Source: Nitrospirae bacterium JdFR-85 (GTDB lineage: Bacteria > Nitrospirota > Thermodesulfovibrionia > Thermodesulfovibrionales > JdFR-85). Taken from it: a stretch of DNA of 64,000 nucleotides. Shown piece by piece: positions 45,930 to 55,913 of the stretch (positions are counted from its first letter, which is position 1; each line of letters begins with the position of its first letter). The notes under the pieces are model-generated. The model ran no database searches. It saw nothing but the letters and a program-made list of their open reading frames with translations, and was not told the origin of the DNA. The position numbers and the translations under genes are program-made. The DNA is taken from contig MTOU01000018.1 of assembly GCA_002011745.1 (NCBI GenBank), positions 1 to 64,000 on the forward strand, in the 5' to 3' direction.

Positions 45930-46655
45930 TTAATTTAATGTTGAATGCCTTTTCTTCCTTTTAGAATAAAAAAGATATATATTTTCTATTATACCCCAAA
46001 TAAGATAAATCATTGCAAAGGAAAAGAGAGCTGTCGGTGGATGCACTATAATAATATAAATAATAAGAAGAAAAAATACAAGAAACCAAAAGGGCTTTCT
46101 CTTGGTTAGATCAAGCTCCTTTAGTCCATGAAACCTGAGGGTGCTAACCATCAGCACTGACAGCACCCAGGTAAGCAATAGAACAGGTATACTCTCCTCA
46201 GGCGGGTCTGTTTTGAAACTGTGATAAAATATCACCAAAGAGGCAACCACTGTGGCAGCAGCAGGTACAGGCATTCCTGTGAAGAAGAGCTTCTCCTCTG
46301 AGACCATCTGGACATTATATCTGGCAAGTCTTAGGGCACCACAAGCAGCGAATAAAAAGGCTGTAGCTGTACCCACCCTTCCAAAAGGACTCAATGACCA
46401 TGTATAAAGAAGCACGGCTGGTGCAATACCAAATGCAACAAGGTCACTAAGAGAATCAAGCTCAAGACCGAATTTGGTAGTGCTATTTGTGGCTCTCGCG
46501 ACCCATCCATCAAGACCATCAAACACCATAGCTATTAGTACAGACCAGGCTGCCATTGTATACTCTCCTTTTATAGCATTAACAATCGCATAAAAACCAA
46601 AAAACATTCCACAAATTGTAAGTCCATTGGGCAGAAGATATACTCCCTTTTTCAT
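45930..46655 (-). CDS. pssA: CDP-diacylglycerol-serine O-phosphatidyltransferase
   Basis: A 241-residue membrane CDP-alcohol phosphatidyltransferase. The signature DGxxARxxxxxxxxGxxxDxxxD reads as [18 protein letters not shown] followed by LELDSLSD. About six to seven transmembrane helices follow. It makes phosphatidylserine and overlaps psd by four bases. Seven bases separate it from leuA. Confidence 0.94.
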   Translation of the reverse strand: MKKGVYLLPNGLTICGMFFGFYAIVNAIKGEYTMAAWSVLIAMVFDGLDGWVARATNSTTKFGLELDSLSDLVAFGIAPAVLLYTWSLSPFGRVGTATAFLFAACGALRLARYNVQMVSEEKLFFTGMPVPAAATVVASLVIFYHSFKTDPPEESIPVLLLTWVLSVLMVSTLRFHGLKELDLTKRKPFWFLVFFLLIIYIIIVHPPTALFSFAMIYLIWGIIENIYLFYSKRKKRHSTLN

Positions 46656-47293
46656 TCTCCCTCCAATGTTGCCAGTATACTTTCTCCTGCCTTCACTTTC
46701 TGCCCCTCTTTTACTATTACCTTTACCTTCATATTCTTGGGCAGAAGGATATCAACTCTTGAGCCAAGCTTTATCATTCCAAAACGCTCTCCTCTGCGTA
46801 GACGGTCACCAGGCTTGACCCTGCATACAATCCTTCTGGCCAGAATACCTGCGATCTGTTTTAATACCATTCTTCCATAGGGTGTACTTAATAAGATTTC
46901 TGTATTCTCATTATACAGAGAGGCATCATCAGTGTAAGCAGCCCTAAATCCACCACTGTTGTGCCTTATACTTTCTACCACTGCATCACAGGGAGCACGG
47001 TTTACATGGACATCTAAGGGAGACATAAATATACTGATCTGTACTGCCTCGGTTCTCAAAAACTCCTCCTCCAGGATTTCTTTTATCAATATCACCTTAC
47101 CATCTGCAGGAGAGACAACAATATTCTTTTCTGAAGGTATATTCCTCTCAGGGTCCCTGAAGAAGTAAAGTAAAAACAGAAAGACGAGGGCTCCTGCCAA
47201 AGAAATGGTACTGATATCTGCAAGGTATGCCACTGTGCTGACAAAGCCAGCAATTACTATAGAAGGAACACCTTCTCTGGCAATTCTGATCAT
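46652..47293 (-). CDS. psd: Phosphatidylserine decarboxylase proenzyme
   Basis: A 213-residue short-type Psd. FRDPERNIPSEKNIVVSPAD and the C-terminal KLGSRVDILLP contain the Leu-Gly-Ser self-cleavage site; the serine becomes the pyruvoyl group. Two N-terminal hydrophobic segments anchor it. With PssA it forms phosphatidylethanolamine. Confidence 0.94.
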   Translation of the reverse strand: MIRIAREGVPSIVIAGFVSTVAYLADISTISLAGALVFLFLLYFFRDPERNIPSEKNIVVSPADGKVILIKEILEEEFLRTEAVQISIFMSPLDVHVNRAPCDAVVESIRHNSGGFRAAYTDDASLYNENTEILLSTPYGRMVLKQIAGILARRIVCRVKPGDRLRRGERFGMIKLGSRVDILLPKNMKVKVIVKEGQKVKAGESILATLEGE

Positions 47294-47323
47294 TTAAAAA
47301 TTATACCCTAAAAAATATCATTA

Positions 47324-48214
47324 TCAGCAAATGTTTTCCTCTTCTTCATCCCAGTACTCTTCCATCTTCTTCATAGCCCTTTTTCTTAAAAGCAGAACAA
47401 TAAAACCAACCACTGTAAGGAGTGCCCCCAGAAAGAAAAGGATCTCATAAATATGCTCTGCAATAAACCTAACCACCTGAGAGCCTCCTTTCAGTGAATT
47501 AATCCACTGTCTCTCTGCCTCTGGCAGGGATATCCCAAAGGTCTTTAAAAAGAGGTCCTCTGTAGAGTCCTGCCCTCTGAAGCCTTTTATAAAATCAACA
47601 AATCTCTTCTCTCCATAATTCTTTATTAAAAAGCCTGTGAAATTCTTACTCTCCTCATAGGCCAGAGAAAGGCCTACTTTGTCTGAAGGAAAGGTAGTGA
47701 GTTTAGAGATAGGGATTAGTCTATCAGAGAACACTGCTCTTCTGAGGGTCTCCTCGGTTCTTCCAAGGATAATCTCTGAGATGCCAGATGTAACCCACTG
47801 ACAGAAACCTTCATCAACCCATCTTGGGGGCTTCACCTCGGCTATTTTGAAGACAAAGAGATGGCAGAGTTCATGTTTGAGGGTCTCCTTCATCATATAG
47901 AAGTTCTTCATTCGTGAGTAATTAATTACTATAGTGTGCCTTGCAGGCACTGCAAAGGCACTGATATATCTGTTTTTTGTAATTTTTATAAACTCATTGT
48001 GTGTCATAAGGTGTATATGAATCCTGGCACTGATGGTAGTATTAAAAAGTTGAGAGAGTTCTCTCTGCACAGAGGGATATATTTTTACAACCTCCTCCTT
48101 TACACCCTTAAGAGGCTCTTCAAAGGTGACCAACACATTGTTGTTAGCCAATAAAGGAACTGCTGAACAGAAGAACAAAAGCACTACAAATACTATGAGC
48201 CTATTCCATGCCAT
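47324..48214 (-). CDS. Exported peptidase MA-like gluzincin, membrane-anchored
   Basis: A 296-residue protein with an N-terminal signal peptide (LIVFVVLLFFCSAVPLLA). The zinc motif is HELCH with a downstream Glu in WVDEGFCQW, matching the peptidase MA/M61-like gluzincin pattern. A C-terminal transmembrane helix (EILFFLGALLTVVGFIVLL) and acidic tail follow. It should be a periplasm-facing metalloprotease; the substrate is unknown. Confidence 0.82.
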   Translation of the reverse strand: MAWNRLIVFVVLLFFCSAVPLLANNNVLVTFEEPLKGVKEEVVKIYPSVQRELSQLFNTTISARIHIHLMTHNEFIKITKNRYISAFAVPARHTIVINYSRMKNFYMMKETLKHELCHLFVFKIAEVKPPRWVDEGFCQWVTSGISEIILGRTEETLRRAVFSDRLIPISKLTTFPSDKVGLSLAYEESKNFTGFLIKNYGEKRFVDFIKGFRGQDSTEDLFLKTFGISLPEAERQWINSLKGGSQVVRFIAEHIYEILFFLGALLTVVGFIVLLLRKRAMKKMEEYWDEEEENIC

Positions 48215-48300
48215 TCAGAATTAATTGTACCATATGAAGGTGATGAAACACCTAAGTTATTAGAGGTCTTGTCTTCAGATTCAGGTATAATATTCTTATA

Positions 48301-48777
48301 ATGATTAAAAGACAGGAAGATGAAAAATACATGTCCTTAGCACTACAGGAGGCAGAACAGGCCTTCAGAGAGGAAGAGGTACCTGTGGGAGCAGTAGTGG
48401 TTATAGATGGGAAGGTGGTGGCAGCAGAACATAACAGGAGAGAGCAGACACAGGACCCAACTGCCCATGCTGAGGTGCTTGCCATAAGAGAGGCTGCAAA
48501 AAAGAGAGGTAGTTGGCGTCTTACCGATGCCACAGTATATGTGACAAAGGAACCCTGCCCCATGTGTGCAGGGGCTGTTCTGAATGCCAGAGTAAAGAGA
48601 CTTGTGTTCGGCTGCAGAGACCCTAAGGGAGGAGCTGTTGAAAGCCTCTACAGAATCCCTACAGATGAAAGGCTCAACCATAAGGTAGAAGTCACAGGTG
48701 GGGTACTTAAAGAAGAATGCTCAGAACTTCTCAGGAGATTCTTCAGACAGAGGAGAGAGCATAAGGATTTGACATAA
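48301..48777 (+). CDS. tadA: tRNA-specific adenosine deaminase
   Basis: A 158-residue deaminase. Zinc ligands are His and catalytic Glu in THAEVLAIREA-type PTAHAEVLA, and cysteines in PCPMCAGA. NRREQTQDPTAHAE is diagnostic for TadA. It converts A34 to inosine in tRNA-Arg(ACG). It opens the tadA-tpiA-secG group. Confidence 0.95.
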   Translation: MIKRQEDEKYMSLALQEAEQAFREEEVPVGAVVVIDGKVVAAEHNRREQTQDPTAHAEVLAIREAAKKRGSWRLTDATVYVTKEPCPMCAGAVLNARVKRLVFGCRDPKGGAVESLYRIPTDERLNHKVEVTGGVLKEECSELLRRFFRQRREHKDLT

Positions 48778-48805
48778 CTACACTTTTTGGTGTTTAATTA
48801 ATACC

Positions 48806-49552
48806 ATGCGTCTGCCATTGATAGCAGCCAATTGGAAGATGAACAAGACCACTGCTGAAACAAGGGAATTCATAACAGAGTTCCTCCCCTTGGTGGATGG
48901 TGTTAAGGATGTAGAGATAGTTATTGCTCCTGCATTCACCAGTCTACCGGTTGCAGCCAAGTTCTTAAAAGGCAGCAATGTGAAACTGGCAGCACAGGAT
49001 GTGTTCTGGGAAACAGAAGGAGCATACACTGGAGAGGTCTCTCCTTTAATGCTGAAGGATGTGGAGTGCACCTATGTGATTATAGGACATTCAGAGAGGC
49101 GTCAGTACTTTAATGAGACAGATGAGATTGTAAATCGTAAAATAAGGGCAGCCCAAGAGGCAGACCTTGGCATAATCTTCTGTATCGGAGAAACCCTGCA
49201 GGAGAGAGAAGCTGGTGAAACCTTGCAGGTTCTGAAGAGACAGATCACAGAAGGCCTGAAGGGGTTATCTGCTCAAGGACTTGTTATTGCCTATGAACCT
49301 GTATGGGCTATAGGTACTGGCAAGACAGCAACACCTGAACAGGCAGAGGAGGCACACAGTTTTATTCGTAAAGAATTAAAAACACTCTATGGAAATGAAG
49401 CAGAGCAGATACGAATCCTATATGGAGGAAGTGTTAAGCCTGACAATATCGCCTCTCTTATGGCACAGCCAAATGTGGATGGTGCCCTTGTGGGAGGAGC
49501 ATCTCTGAAACCAGACAGTTTCTCCAAAATAGTGAGATTTAAAGAACCATAA
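48806..49552 (+). CDS. tpiA: Triosephosphate isomerase
   Basis: A 248-residue TIM. AANWKMNKT holds the substrate lysine, IIGHSERRQYF the catalytic histidine, and AYEPVWAIGTGKTA the catalytic glutamate and loop 6. YGGSVKPDN binds phosphate. The length is normal. It is followed by secG, a common bacterial order. Confidence 0.97.
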   Translation: MRLPLIAANWKMNKTTAETREFITEFLPLVDGVKDVEIVIAPAFTSLPVAAKFLKGSNVKLAAQDVFWETEGAYTGEVSPLMLKDVECTYVIIGHSERRQYFNETDEIVNRKIRAAQEADLGIIFCIGETLQEREAGETLQVLKRQITEGLKGLSAQGLVIAYEPVWAIGTGKTATPEQAEEAHSFIRKELKTLYGNEAEQIRILYGGSVKPDNIASLMAQPNVDGALVGGASLKPDSFSKIVRFKEP

Positions 49553-49568
49553 AGGAGGTTAGAGAAAA

Positions 49569-49925
49569 ATGGCATCTCTATTGATAATAATACATGTTTT
49601 CGTATGTATCTTTCTGATTGTGGTGGTGCTACTTCAAGGCGGTAAGGGAGCTGAACTTGGGTCAGCCTTTGGTTCAGGCTCAAGTCAGACACTCTTTGGT
49701 GCAAGGGGTGCAGCAACCTTTCTCAGTAAACTCACCACGGCTGTTGCTGTTATTTTTATGGTCTCCTCTCTTATATTAACCATAATCTCTTTTAAGAGAG
49801 GCTCTGTTGTAGAATCTGTGGTTCCTGAACATAAAACAATCCCGGCCCTACCAGAGCAGGGAGGGGTAAAAGAACTTCCACAGAAGGCACCCACAGAACA
49901 GAAGACTGACCAGACAGAGAAGTAA
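49569..49925 (+). CDS. secG: Protein translocase subunit SecG
   Basis: A 118-residue protein with two transmembrane helices around QGGKGAELGSAFGSGSSQT, the SecG signature. The C-terminal tail is long and Pro/Glu-rich. It stimulates SecA-dependent export. AAAGGAGG precedes ATG 49569. Confidence 0.93.
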   Translation: MASLLIIIHVFVCIFLIVVVLLQGGKGAELGSAFGSGSSQTLFGARGAATFLSKLTTAVAVIFMVSSLILTIISFKRGSVVESVVPEHKTIPALPEQGGVKELPQKAPTEQKTDQTEK

Positions 49926-49955
49926 CTATCTCATAACCCTACAGTTAAGGGTCTA

Positions 49956-50942
49956 ATGTCTGCCATTCGTGTTTCAGAACTTACCAAGTCTTTTGGCTCA
50001 ATAGTCGCTGTAAATAGGGTCTCTTTTGAAGTACAGGAGAATAGTATCTTTGGGTTCCTTGGTCCCAACGGTGCTGGTAAAACTACCACAATAAATATAC
50101 TCTGTACTCTTCTGAAACCTACCTCAGGGGAGGCCTCTGTATATGGATTTGATTGTGTAAAAGAACCTGCAAAGGTGCGTCAGGCTATTGGCATTGTCTT
50201 TCAGGATAGCACTCTTGATAAAGACCTAACTGCCTATGAAAATCTCCTCTACCATGCTATTCTATACAATGTAGACAGAAAGCTCAGGAAGACAAGGGTT
50301 GAAGAGGCTCTGAGGTTTGTTGGTCTCTATGACAGGAGGAATGACCTTGTAAAAAGGTTTTCTGGCGGAATGAGGAGAAGGCTTGAGGTAGCAAGGGCAG
50401 TGGTACACCAGCCCAAGGTCCTCTTCCTTGATGAGCCAACCCTTGGTCTTGATCCTCAGAGTCGTGCGAGTTTATGGGATTTTATAAAGAGACTCCCCAG
50501 TGAGAAAGGAGTAACTGTATTCATGACCACCCACTATATGGAAGAGGCAGAGGTCTGTGACAGAATTGCAATAATCGACAAAGGAAGAATCATTGCTGAA
50601 GGCAGTCCTGAGGAACTAAAGAAAACAGTGGGAGGTGATATAGTGTATCTGAAGACAAGAGACAACTTCGCTGCAAAGGATATACTTGAGAGAGCACTTG
50701 GTCTGAAGCCTGTGTTAAGAGAAAAGGAGATGTTTATCCCTGTGAAAAAGGGAGAGACCTTAATTCCTGAGATTATAAGACTTCTTGGTGAGAGTGTTAT
50801 CTCTGTAAGACTCCAGAAACCCACACTCAATGATGTATTTCTGAAACTTACAGGGAAACATATCCGTGACGAGGAATGGGACAGTACAGATGAATTCAGA
50901 GAGGCTATAAGAGCATACAGGAGGCGGTTTGATAGAGGGTAG
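49956..50942 (+). CDS. ABC-2 transporter ATP-binding protein
   Basis: A 328-residue ATPase of the DrrA/NodI type. Walker A GPNGAGKTT, signature RFSGGMRRRLEVARA, Walker B VLFLDEPTLGLDPQ and switch His in TTHYMEEAE are present. A C-terminal domain (about 240-300) precedes a charged tail. It pairs with the overlapping permease gene, probably for export of a lipid or drug-like molecule. Confidence 0.92.
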   Translation: MSAIRVSELTKSFGSIVAVNRVSFEVQENSIFGFLGPNGAGKTTTINILCTLLKPTSGEASVYGFDCVKEPAKVRQAIGIVFQDSTLDKDLTAYENLLYHAILYNVDRKLRKTRVEEALRFVGLYDRRNDLVKRFSGGMRRRLEVARAVVHQPKVLFLDEPTLGLDPQSRASLWDFIKRLPSEKGVTVFMTTHYMEEAEVCDRIAIIDKGRIIAEGSPEELKKTVGGDIVYLKTRDNFAAKDILERALGLKPVLREKEMFIPVKKGETLIPEIIRLLGESVISVRLQKPTLNDVFLKLTGKHIRDEEWDSTDEFREAIRAYRRRFDRG

Positions 50943-51696
50943 GACCATTTATGTTATAACAGCAAGGGAATTCAAAAAGTTTGTGAGAGAACGGACCAGA
51001 CTCTTGTCCACAATTGCAAGGCCTGCAATCTGGCTCTTTCTTGTAGGAGGTGGTTTGTCAAGAATCGTGCCTCTTAAAGGTGACATCACCTATATGCAGT
51101 TTTTCTTCCCAGGTATAATTGCCATGACAATACTCTTCAGCTCTATATTTTCTGCTATCTCTATAATATGGGATAAGGAATTCGGTTATATGAAGGAGAT
51201 ACTGGTTGCACCTGTATCAAGAACCTCAATAGTAATAGGCAAGGCACTAAGTGGAACCATAATATCCACTATTCAGGCATTCATTGTGTTGATGCTTTTT
51301 CCATTGGTAGGACTAAAAATAGGATTATTACAGATTCTGATGGCAGTCGGTGTTTCGGCAATGATAGCATTCTCCATATCCTCCATCGGCATACTTATAG
51401 CCACCTTCTATGAGAGCTTTGAAAGCTTCTCTATAATCATGAACTTTATCGTTATGCCCATGTTCTTCCTTTCAGGAGCGATGTATCCTGTAAAACAGTT
51501 GCCAAAGGTCTTCGGTATGATAGCCAAGATAAATCCACTCACCTATGGTGTAGATGCCCTGAAGAATGTACTTTTACCTACAGAGACAACAGCAATGGCA
51601 TCTGACTTTCCTCTATCTGTTGATCTATTGGTAATAGTACTGGTTTCGGTAGTCTTTCTCTTTCTAAGCACAGAATCATTTAAGAGAAGAGTTTAA
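50929..51696 (+). CDS. ABC-2 type permease
   Basis: A 255-residue permease with six transmembrane helices. AREFKKFVRERTRLLSTIAR leads into the first helix; MYPVKQLPKVFGMIAKINPLTY is typical of ABC-2 exporters. The TTG start 50929 overlaps the ATPase gene by 14 bases and has AGGAGG closely upstream. Confidence 0.9.
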   Translation: MIEGRTIYVITAREFKKFVRERTRLLSTIARPAIWLFLVGGGLSRIVPLKGDITYMQFFFPGIIAMTILFSSIFSAISIIWDKEFGYMKEILVAPVSRTSIVIGKALSGTIISTIQAFIVLMLFPLVGLKIGLLQILMAVGVSAMIAFSISSIGILIATFYESFESFSIIMNFIVMPMFFLSGAMYPVKQLPKVFGMIAKINPLTYGVDALKNVLLPTETTAMASDFPLSVDLLVIVLVSVVFLFLSTESFKRRV

Positions 51697-52361
51697 CCCA
51701 GTTTCTCAATGTCACTATTGGCTCCAAGTACCACTAAGATATCCTCTTTATGAATCACATCATCTGGTGAAGGATTAATATTCCATATCTCCTTCTTTTC
51801 ACCATTAACAATACTCTGGTGTTTTATAGCAATAATGCTTACTCCATATTCTGCTCTTAGATTAGACTCCCTTATAGATTTCTCCCAAAGAAATGCAGGA
51901 GCCGGCATCTCTACAATACTATACTCCGGAGACAAGACTATCTGCTCTAAGAACTCTGGCTTTATCAAGGATTGAGCAACTCGCTGAGCCATGTCCCTTT
52001 CTGGATATACCACCTTATTGACACCAATATGAGACAGAACCTTACCATGAAGGTCATTCACTGCCTTTGCAATAATCTCCTTGATCCCCAGCTCTTTCAG
52101 AAGCATTACAACAAGGATACTCGCCTCAATATTCTCTCCTATGCTCACCACTGCAACATCCACATTCTGGACCCCTGCCTCTCTCAGGGCCTTCTCATCC
52201 GTGGCATCAAGCTCAAGTGCAAGAGTAACCCTATCAGTAAGTGCCTTCACCTTTGTCTCATCCTTGTCAATAGCAAGTACCTCAGCATCGTGTTTCACCA
52301 AAGTCTCTGCCACAGCAGAACCAAACCTCCCAAGCCCTATAATGGCAAACTGCTTTTTCAT
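51693..52361 (-). CDS. ktrA: Potassium uptake regulator, RCK domain (KtrA/TrkA type)
   Basis: A 222-residue cytosolic protein. The RCK_N Rossmann motif GLGRFGSAVAETLV and an acidic Asp-Lys-Asp after the second strand bind nucleotide. An RCK_C domain starts at about residue 140. It gates the KtrB channel encoded upstream, 53 bases away. Confidence 0.92.
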   Translation of the reverse strand: MKKQFAIIGLGRFGSAVAETLVKHDAEVLAIDKDETKVKALTDRVTLALELDATDEKALREAGVQNVDVAVVSIGENIEASILVVMLLKELGIKEIIAKAVNDLHGKVLSHIGVNKVVYPERDMAQRVAQSLIKPEFLEQIVLSPEYSIVEMPAPAFLWEKSIRESNLRAEYGVSIIAIKHQSIVNGEKKEIWNINPSPDDVIHKEDILVVLGANSDIEKLG

Positions 52362-52414
52362 ACAATCAAATCTACCACCAGAGTGATCTAAAAGTCAAAA
52401 ACTTCTCTCCTGAT

Positions 52415-53767
52415 CTAACCAATCATAAGCCTTCCCTCAGGATATCTGATCCTCTCCTCCTTCTGCCTCAAAAGGGCCATAAAGAGGGTTAGAGGCCCGA
52501 GTCTACCTATCAGCATAGTAAGAATAATTATGACCTTAGACAAAGACGAAAAAGTAGCCACAAGACTTAAGGAATCGCCACTTCCAACAGAAAGTCCCAC
52601 TGTGCCAAAGGCAGAAACCACTTCAAACATGGTAGAAAGGAATCCTGTATGTTCAATGTCTTCAACAACAAAGGTGATGAAGGTGACATAAAGTACAGCA
52701 AGTGCCATTATTACAAGCGCACGTGAGACCAGAATCTCTGGTACCCTCTTTTTGAATATAACAGTATCCCTTCGACCCCTAATTGTTGACCATATATGAA
52801 GAAGTACTACTGTAAAGGTGGTAGTTTTGATTCCTCCTCCCGTGCTTCCCGGGGATGCTCCTATTATCATGAGTATAATTGTAAAGAATAGCGTCTGAGG
52901 CTGAAGCTCTGCATAGGGTATGGTATTAAAACCTGCTGTACGGGCAGTAACAGAGGCAAATACTGAAGAAAGCACCTTCTCGAAGAATTCCATATCTGAA
53001 AAAAGAAACTTTCTCTCATTGAAGAATATAACCATAGCTCCACCTATTATAAGCAGGGCTGTTACAGAGAGCACCACTCTGGTATGCTGCATCAGTCTCC
53101 TGTGTCTGTCTCTTAACTTCTCATAGAGGTCATTTATCACTATGAAACCTATTCCTCCAAGCACAATAAGGGTTACAACTGTTAGATTAAGTGTTATATC
53201 ACTTCTGTAGCGCACAAAACTATCGTGAAAAAGACTGAATCCTGCATTATTAAAGGCTGATATGGAATGGAAGACACCCATGAGGATAGCATCCTTAGGG
53301 GAAAACTCTTTTATGAAAACAGAGATCAGAATCAAAGCACCCAAGAGTTCTACACTAAAGACAAATATTAGCATTCTCTTCATAAACCTTATAATGCCTT
53401 CCAGAGAGCTGATATTTAATGATTCTTTTATCATCACTCTTTCAAAAAGACCTATCCTTCTGCCTGCAACAAGTGCGAGCATTGTGGCCATAGACATATA
53501 ACCGAGCCCGCCAATCTGTATGAGAAACAAAATCACGATCTTGCCAAAAAGAGTGAAATCTACAGAGGTATTTTTCACAATCAGTCCTGTTACACAGACT
53601 GAGGAGGTGGCTGTAAAGAGGGCATCAATTAGACTAATACCATGGGTTGTGGAATATGGCAGGATTAAAAGAGCTGTTCCGAAGGCAATCAATCCAAGAA
53701 ATCCACTTACAAGTAACTGTGCAGGCGAAAGCCTTCCAGAAGTATACTCCTCCATCGTGCCTCTCAA
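52415..53767 (-). CDS. ktrB: Potassium uptake channel subunit (KtrB/TrkH type)
   Basis: A 450-residue membrane protein with four membrane-pore-membrane repeats. Selectivity loops include SSVCVTGLIV, NNAGFSLF, RTAGFNTI and FGTVGLSVG, each with the key glycine. It imports K+ with Na+ or H+ and is controlled by KtrA. Confidence 0.93.
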   Translation of the reverse strand: MRGTMEEYTSGRLSPAQLLVSGFLGLIAFGTALLILPYSTTHGISLIDALFTATSSVCVTGLIVKNTSVDFTLFGKIVILFLIQIGGLGYMSMATMLALVAGRRIGLFERVMIKESLNISSLEGIIRFMKRMLIFVFSVELLGALILISVFIKEFSPKDAILMGVFHSISAFNNAGFSLFHDSFVRYRSDITLNLTVVTLIVLGGIGFIVINDLYEKLRDRHRRLMQHTRVVLSVTALLIIGGAMVIFFNERKFLFSDMEFFEKVLSSVFASVTARTAGFNTIPYAELQPQTLFFTIILMIIGASPGSTGGGIKTTTFTVVLLHIWSTIRGRRDTVIFKKRVPEILVSRALVIMALAVLYVTFITFVVEDIEHTGFLSTMFEVVSAFGTVGLSVGSGDSLSLVATFSSLSKVIIILTMLIGRLGPLTLFMALLRQKEERIRYPEGRLMIG

Positions 53768-53963
53768 CTTTTGGATAAGCCTAAACTAACAGATACGATA
53801 ATGTCAATCTAAATTAAAATATTACTTACAAAAACCGAATATAAACCTAAAAAAACATTCATAAAGAGGACTTTGGAATTTGGGCATTAAAAAATAATTT
53901 TACAAGCTTTTATTAGGAAATGTATTATATTAGCAATATTACAAGATATTTTGGAGGGCAGAA

Positions 53964-54458
53964 ATGAGGGCAAAAGATATAATGGAACCAATAAAAGGTT
54001 ATTTATCTCCAGAGAATACGTTAAAGGAAGCGGTTAATAAAATGAGGGTAACGCTAAGAGAAGAAAAAAAGATAGGTGTTAAAGGACTGGTAGTCCTCGA
54101 TAAGGACCAGACTCTTATAGGAATAATATCAATAATTGATATTCTCAAAGCCATAATACCTCATTATATGTCATTTACAGAACTCAGTGATTTTACATGG
54201 GATGGTATGCTTGAGGAGATGGCAAAGAAGGTAGCAGACAAAAAAATAAAAGAGATCATGACAAAAGAGGTAATCAGTGTATATGAGGATGCGCCATTGA
54301 TGGAATGCGCTATTCTTATGGTTAAACATAATCTTCAAAGAATTCCTGTCATAAATAAAGACAGAAAAGTATTGGGAATGATATATATACGAGATCTCTA
54401 TTATGCTATTGTAAAGGCCCTTTTTGATGAGAAGGAGGTAGACAACAATGGCTCATGA
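53964..54458 (+). CDS. CBS-pair protein
   Basis: A 164-residue protein with two CBS motifs: RAKDIMEPIKGYLSPENTL to GIISIIDILKAI, and KIKEIMTKEVISVYEDAPL to GMIYIRDLYYAI. CBS pairs bind adenosine nucleotides. It overlaps the following permease gene by 11 bases, suggesting it senses energy state for that transporter. GGAGG precedes ATG 53964. Confidence 0.88.
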   Translation: MRAKDIMEPIKGYLSPENTLKEAVNKMRVTLREEKKIGVKGLVVLDKDQTLIGIISIIDILKAIIPHYMSFTELSDFTWDGMLEEMAKKVADKKIKEIMTKEVISVYEDAPLMECAILMVKHNLQRIPVINKDRKVLGMIYIRDLYYAIVKALFDEKEVDNNGS

Positions 54459-55812
54459 GGCTACAACAGCAACATCACCCTTTGTAATGGACACTACATT
54501 CTGGACTGCCACAATAATATTTATAGCATCCTATGTGGCTATTGTGTCTGAAAGGGTACACAAGACCATTATTGCCATAGTTGGAGCCACACTGATGCTT
54601 GTACTGAAGGTACTTGAACAACATGAGGCATTCTATGTTGAGGAGTTCGGGGTTGATTGGAATGTAATATTTCTACTAATCGGGATGATGGTCATTATAA
54701 ATATACTTAAGACAACAGGCTTCTTTGAATATGTAGCAATAAAAAGTGCAAAGATCGGTCGAGGAGAACCCTTGAGGATAATGATGGTTCTCTTTGTAGT
54801 AACAGCCATCCTTAGTGCCCTTCTCGATAATGTTACCACTGTGCTGTTAATTGTACCTATAACCTTTCTTATAGCCGATGCACTTGAGGTTGATCCTGTA
54901 CCCTTTCTTATCATCCAGGTACTCGCCTCAAACATAGGTGGAACAGCTACACTGATAGGCGACCCTCCAAACATAATGATCGCATCAAAGGCAAGGCTTA
55001 ATTTTATTGACTTTATATATCATCTCACCCCTGTTGTTGTAGTATTAATGCTTGTGATGCTTCTGGTTATAAAGCTCGTCTTTGGAAGAAAATTGAAAAC
55101 AAAGGAAGAACTAAAAGAGAGAATTATGCAGATGAACGAAAGGGAAGCAATAAAAGACCCTGTTATGCTGAAGAAATCTCTCTTTGTCCTCGGTATAGTA
55201 CTCTGTGGTTTTGTCTTTCATGGAATGCTCAATTACAAACCTGCCACTATTGCCCTTTTCGGGGCAGGATTGCTGCTTCTGCTTTCAAAGACACAAAGTC
55301 CTCATCATTACCTTGCAGAGATAGAATGGCCAACCATATTCTTTTTTATAGGCCTTTTTATACTTGTAGGTGGTATCGTTAAGGTGGGACTTATTAAATG
55401 GCTCTCTATACAAATGCTTGATCTAACAGGAGGCAACCTCTTTGCAACAAGTATGCTCATAATGTGGTTTTCAGCCTTTGCTTCTGCAATAGTGGATAAC
55501 ATACCCTATGTTGCTACAATGAATCCCCTTGTAATAGACATGGCAAAACAGCTCTGGCCTGACAAAACAGGTTTAGACCTACTTCAACATCCAGACCTTA
55601 TGCCCGTATGGTGGTCTTTAGCACTTGGAGCCTGTCTTGGTGGCAACGGTTCACCTATTGGAGCATCCGCAAATGTAATCGTTGTGGGATTAGCTGAAAA
55701 GGCAGGAAGAAAAATAACCTTCCTGAGATTTCTCATGTATGGGGTACCAGTAACCATCCTGACCATCTTTATATCCATGATTTATGTCTGGTTAAGATAC
55801 TATGTATTATAA
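54448..55812 (+). CDS. ArsB/NhaD-type permease
   Basis: A 454-residue polytopic protein of the ion transporter superfamily. Two inverted repeats carry LLDNVTTVLLIVPITF plus GGTATLIGDPPNIMI, and AIVDNIPYVATMNPL plus GGNGSPIGASANVI. The NxxG/P substrate motifs are intact. Candidate substrates are Na+/H+ or an oxyanion; I cannot choose. AAGGAGGT precedes ATG 54448. Confidence 0.9.
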   Translation: MAHEATTATSPFVMDTTFWTATIIFIASYVAIVSERVHKTIIAIVGATLMLVLKVLEQHEAFYVEEFGVDWNVIFLLIGMMVIINILKTTGFFEYVAIKSAKIGRGEPLRIMMVLFVVTAILSALLDNVTTVLLIVPITFLIADALEVDPVPFLIIQVLASNIGGTATLIGDPPNIMIASKARLNFIDFIYHLTPVVVVLMLVMLLVIKLVFGRKLKTKEELKERIMQMNEREAIKDPVMLKKSLFVLGIVLCGFVFHGMLNYKPATIALFGAGLLLLLSKTQSPHHYLAEIEWPTIFFFIGLFILVGGIVKVGLIKWLSIQMLDLTGGNLFATSMLIMWFSAFASAIVDNIPYVATMNPLVIDMAKQLWPDKTGLDLLQHPDLMPVWWSLALGACLGGNGSPIGASANVIVVGLAEKAGRKITFLRFLMYGVPVTILTIFISMIYVWLRYYVL

Positions 55813-55913
55813 CTGGTAAATTTGACTTAATCCTGTAAACAGAGATAAAATAGTCTGCTGTGCTTTATAAAATCGATAACTTCAAGTAATACAACAGTAA
55901 GGGGGAGTATAGC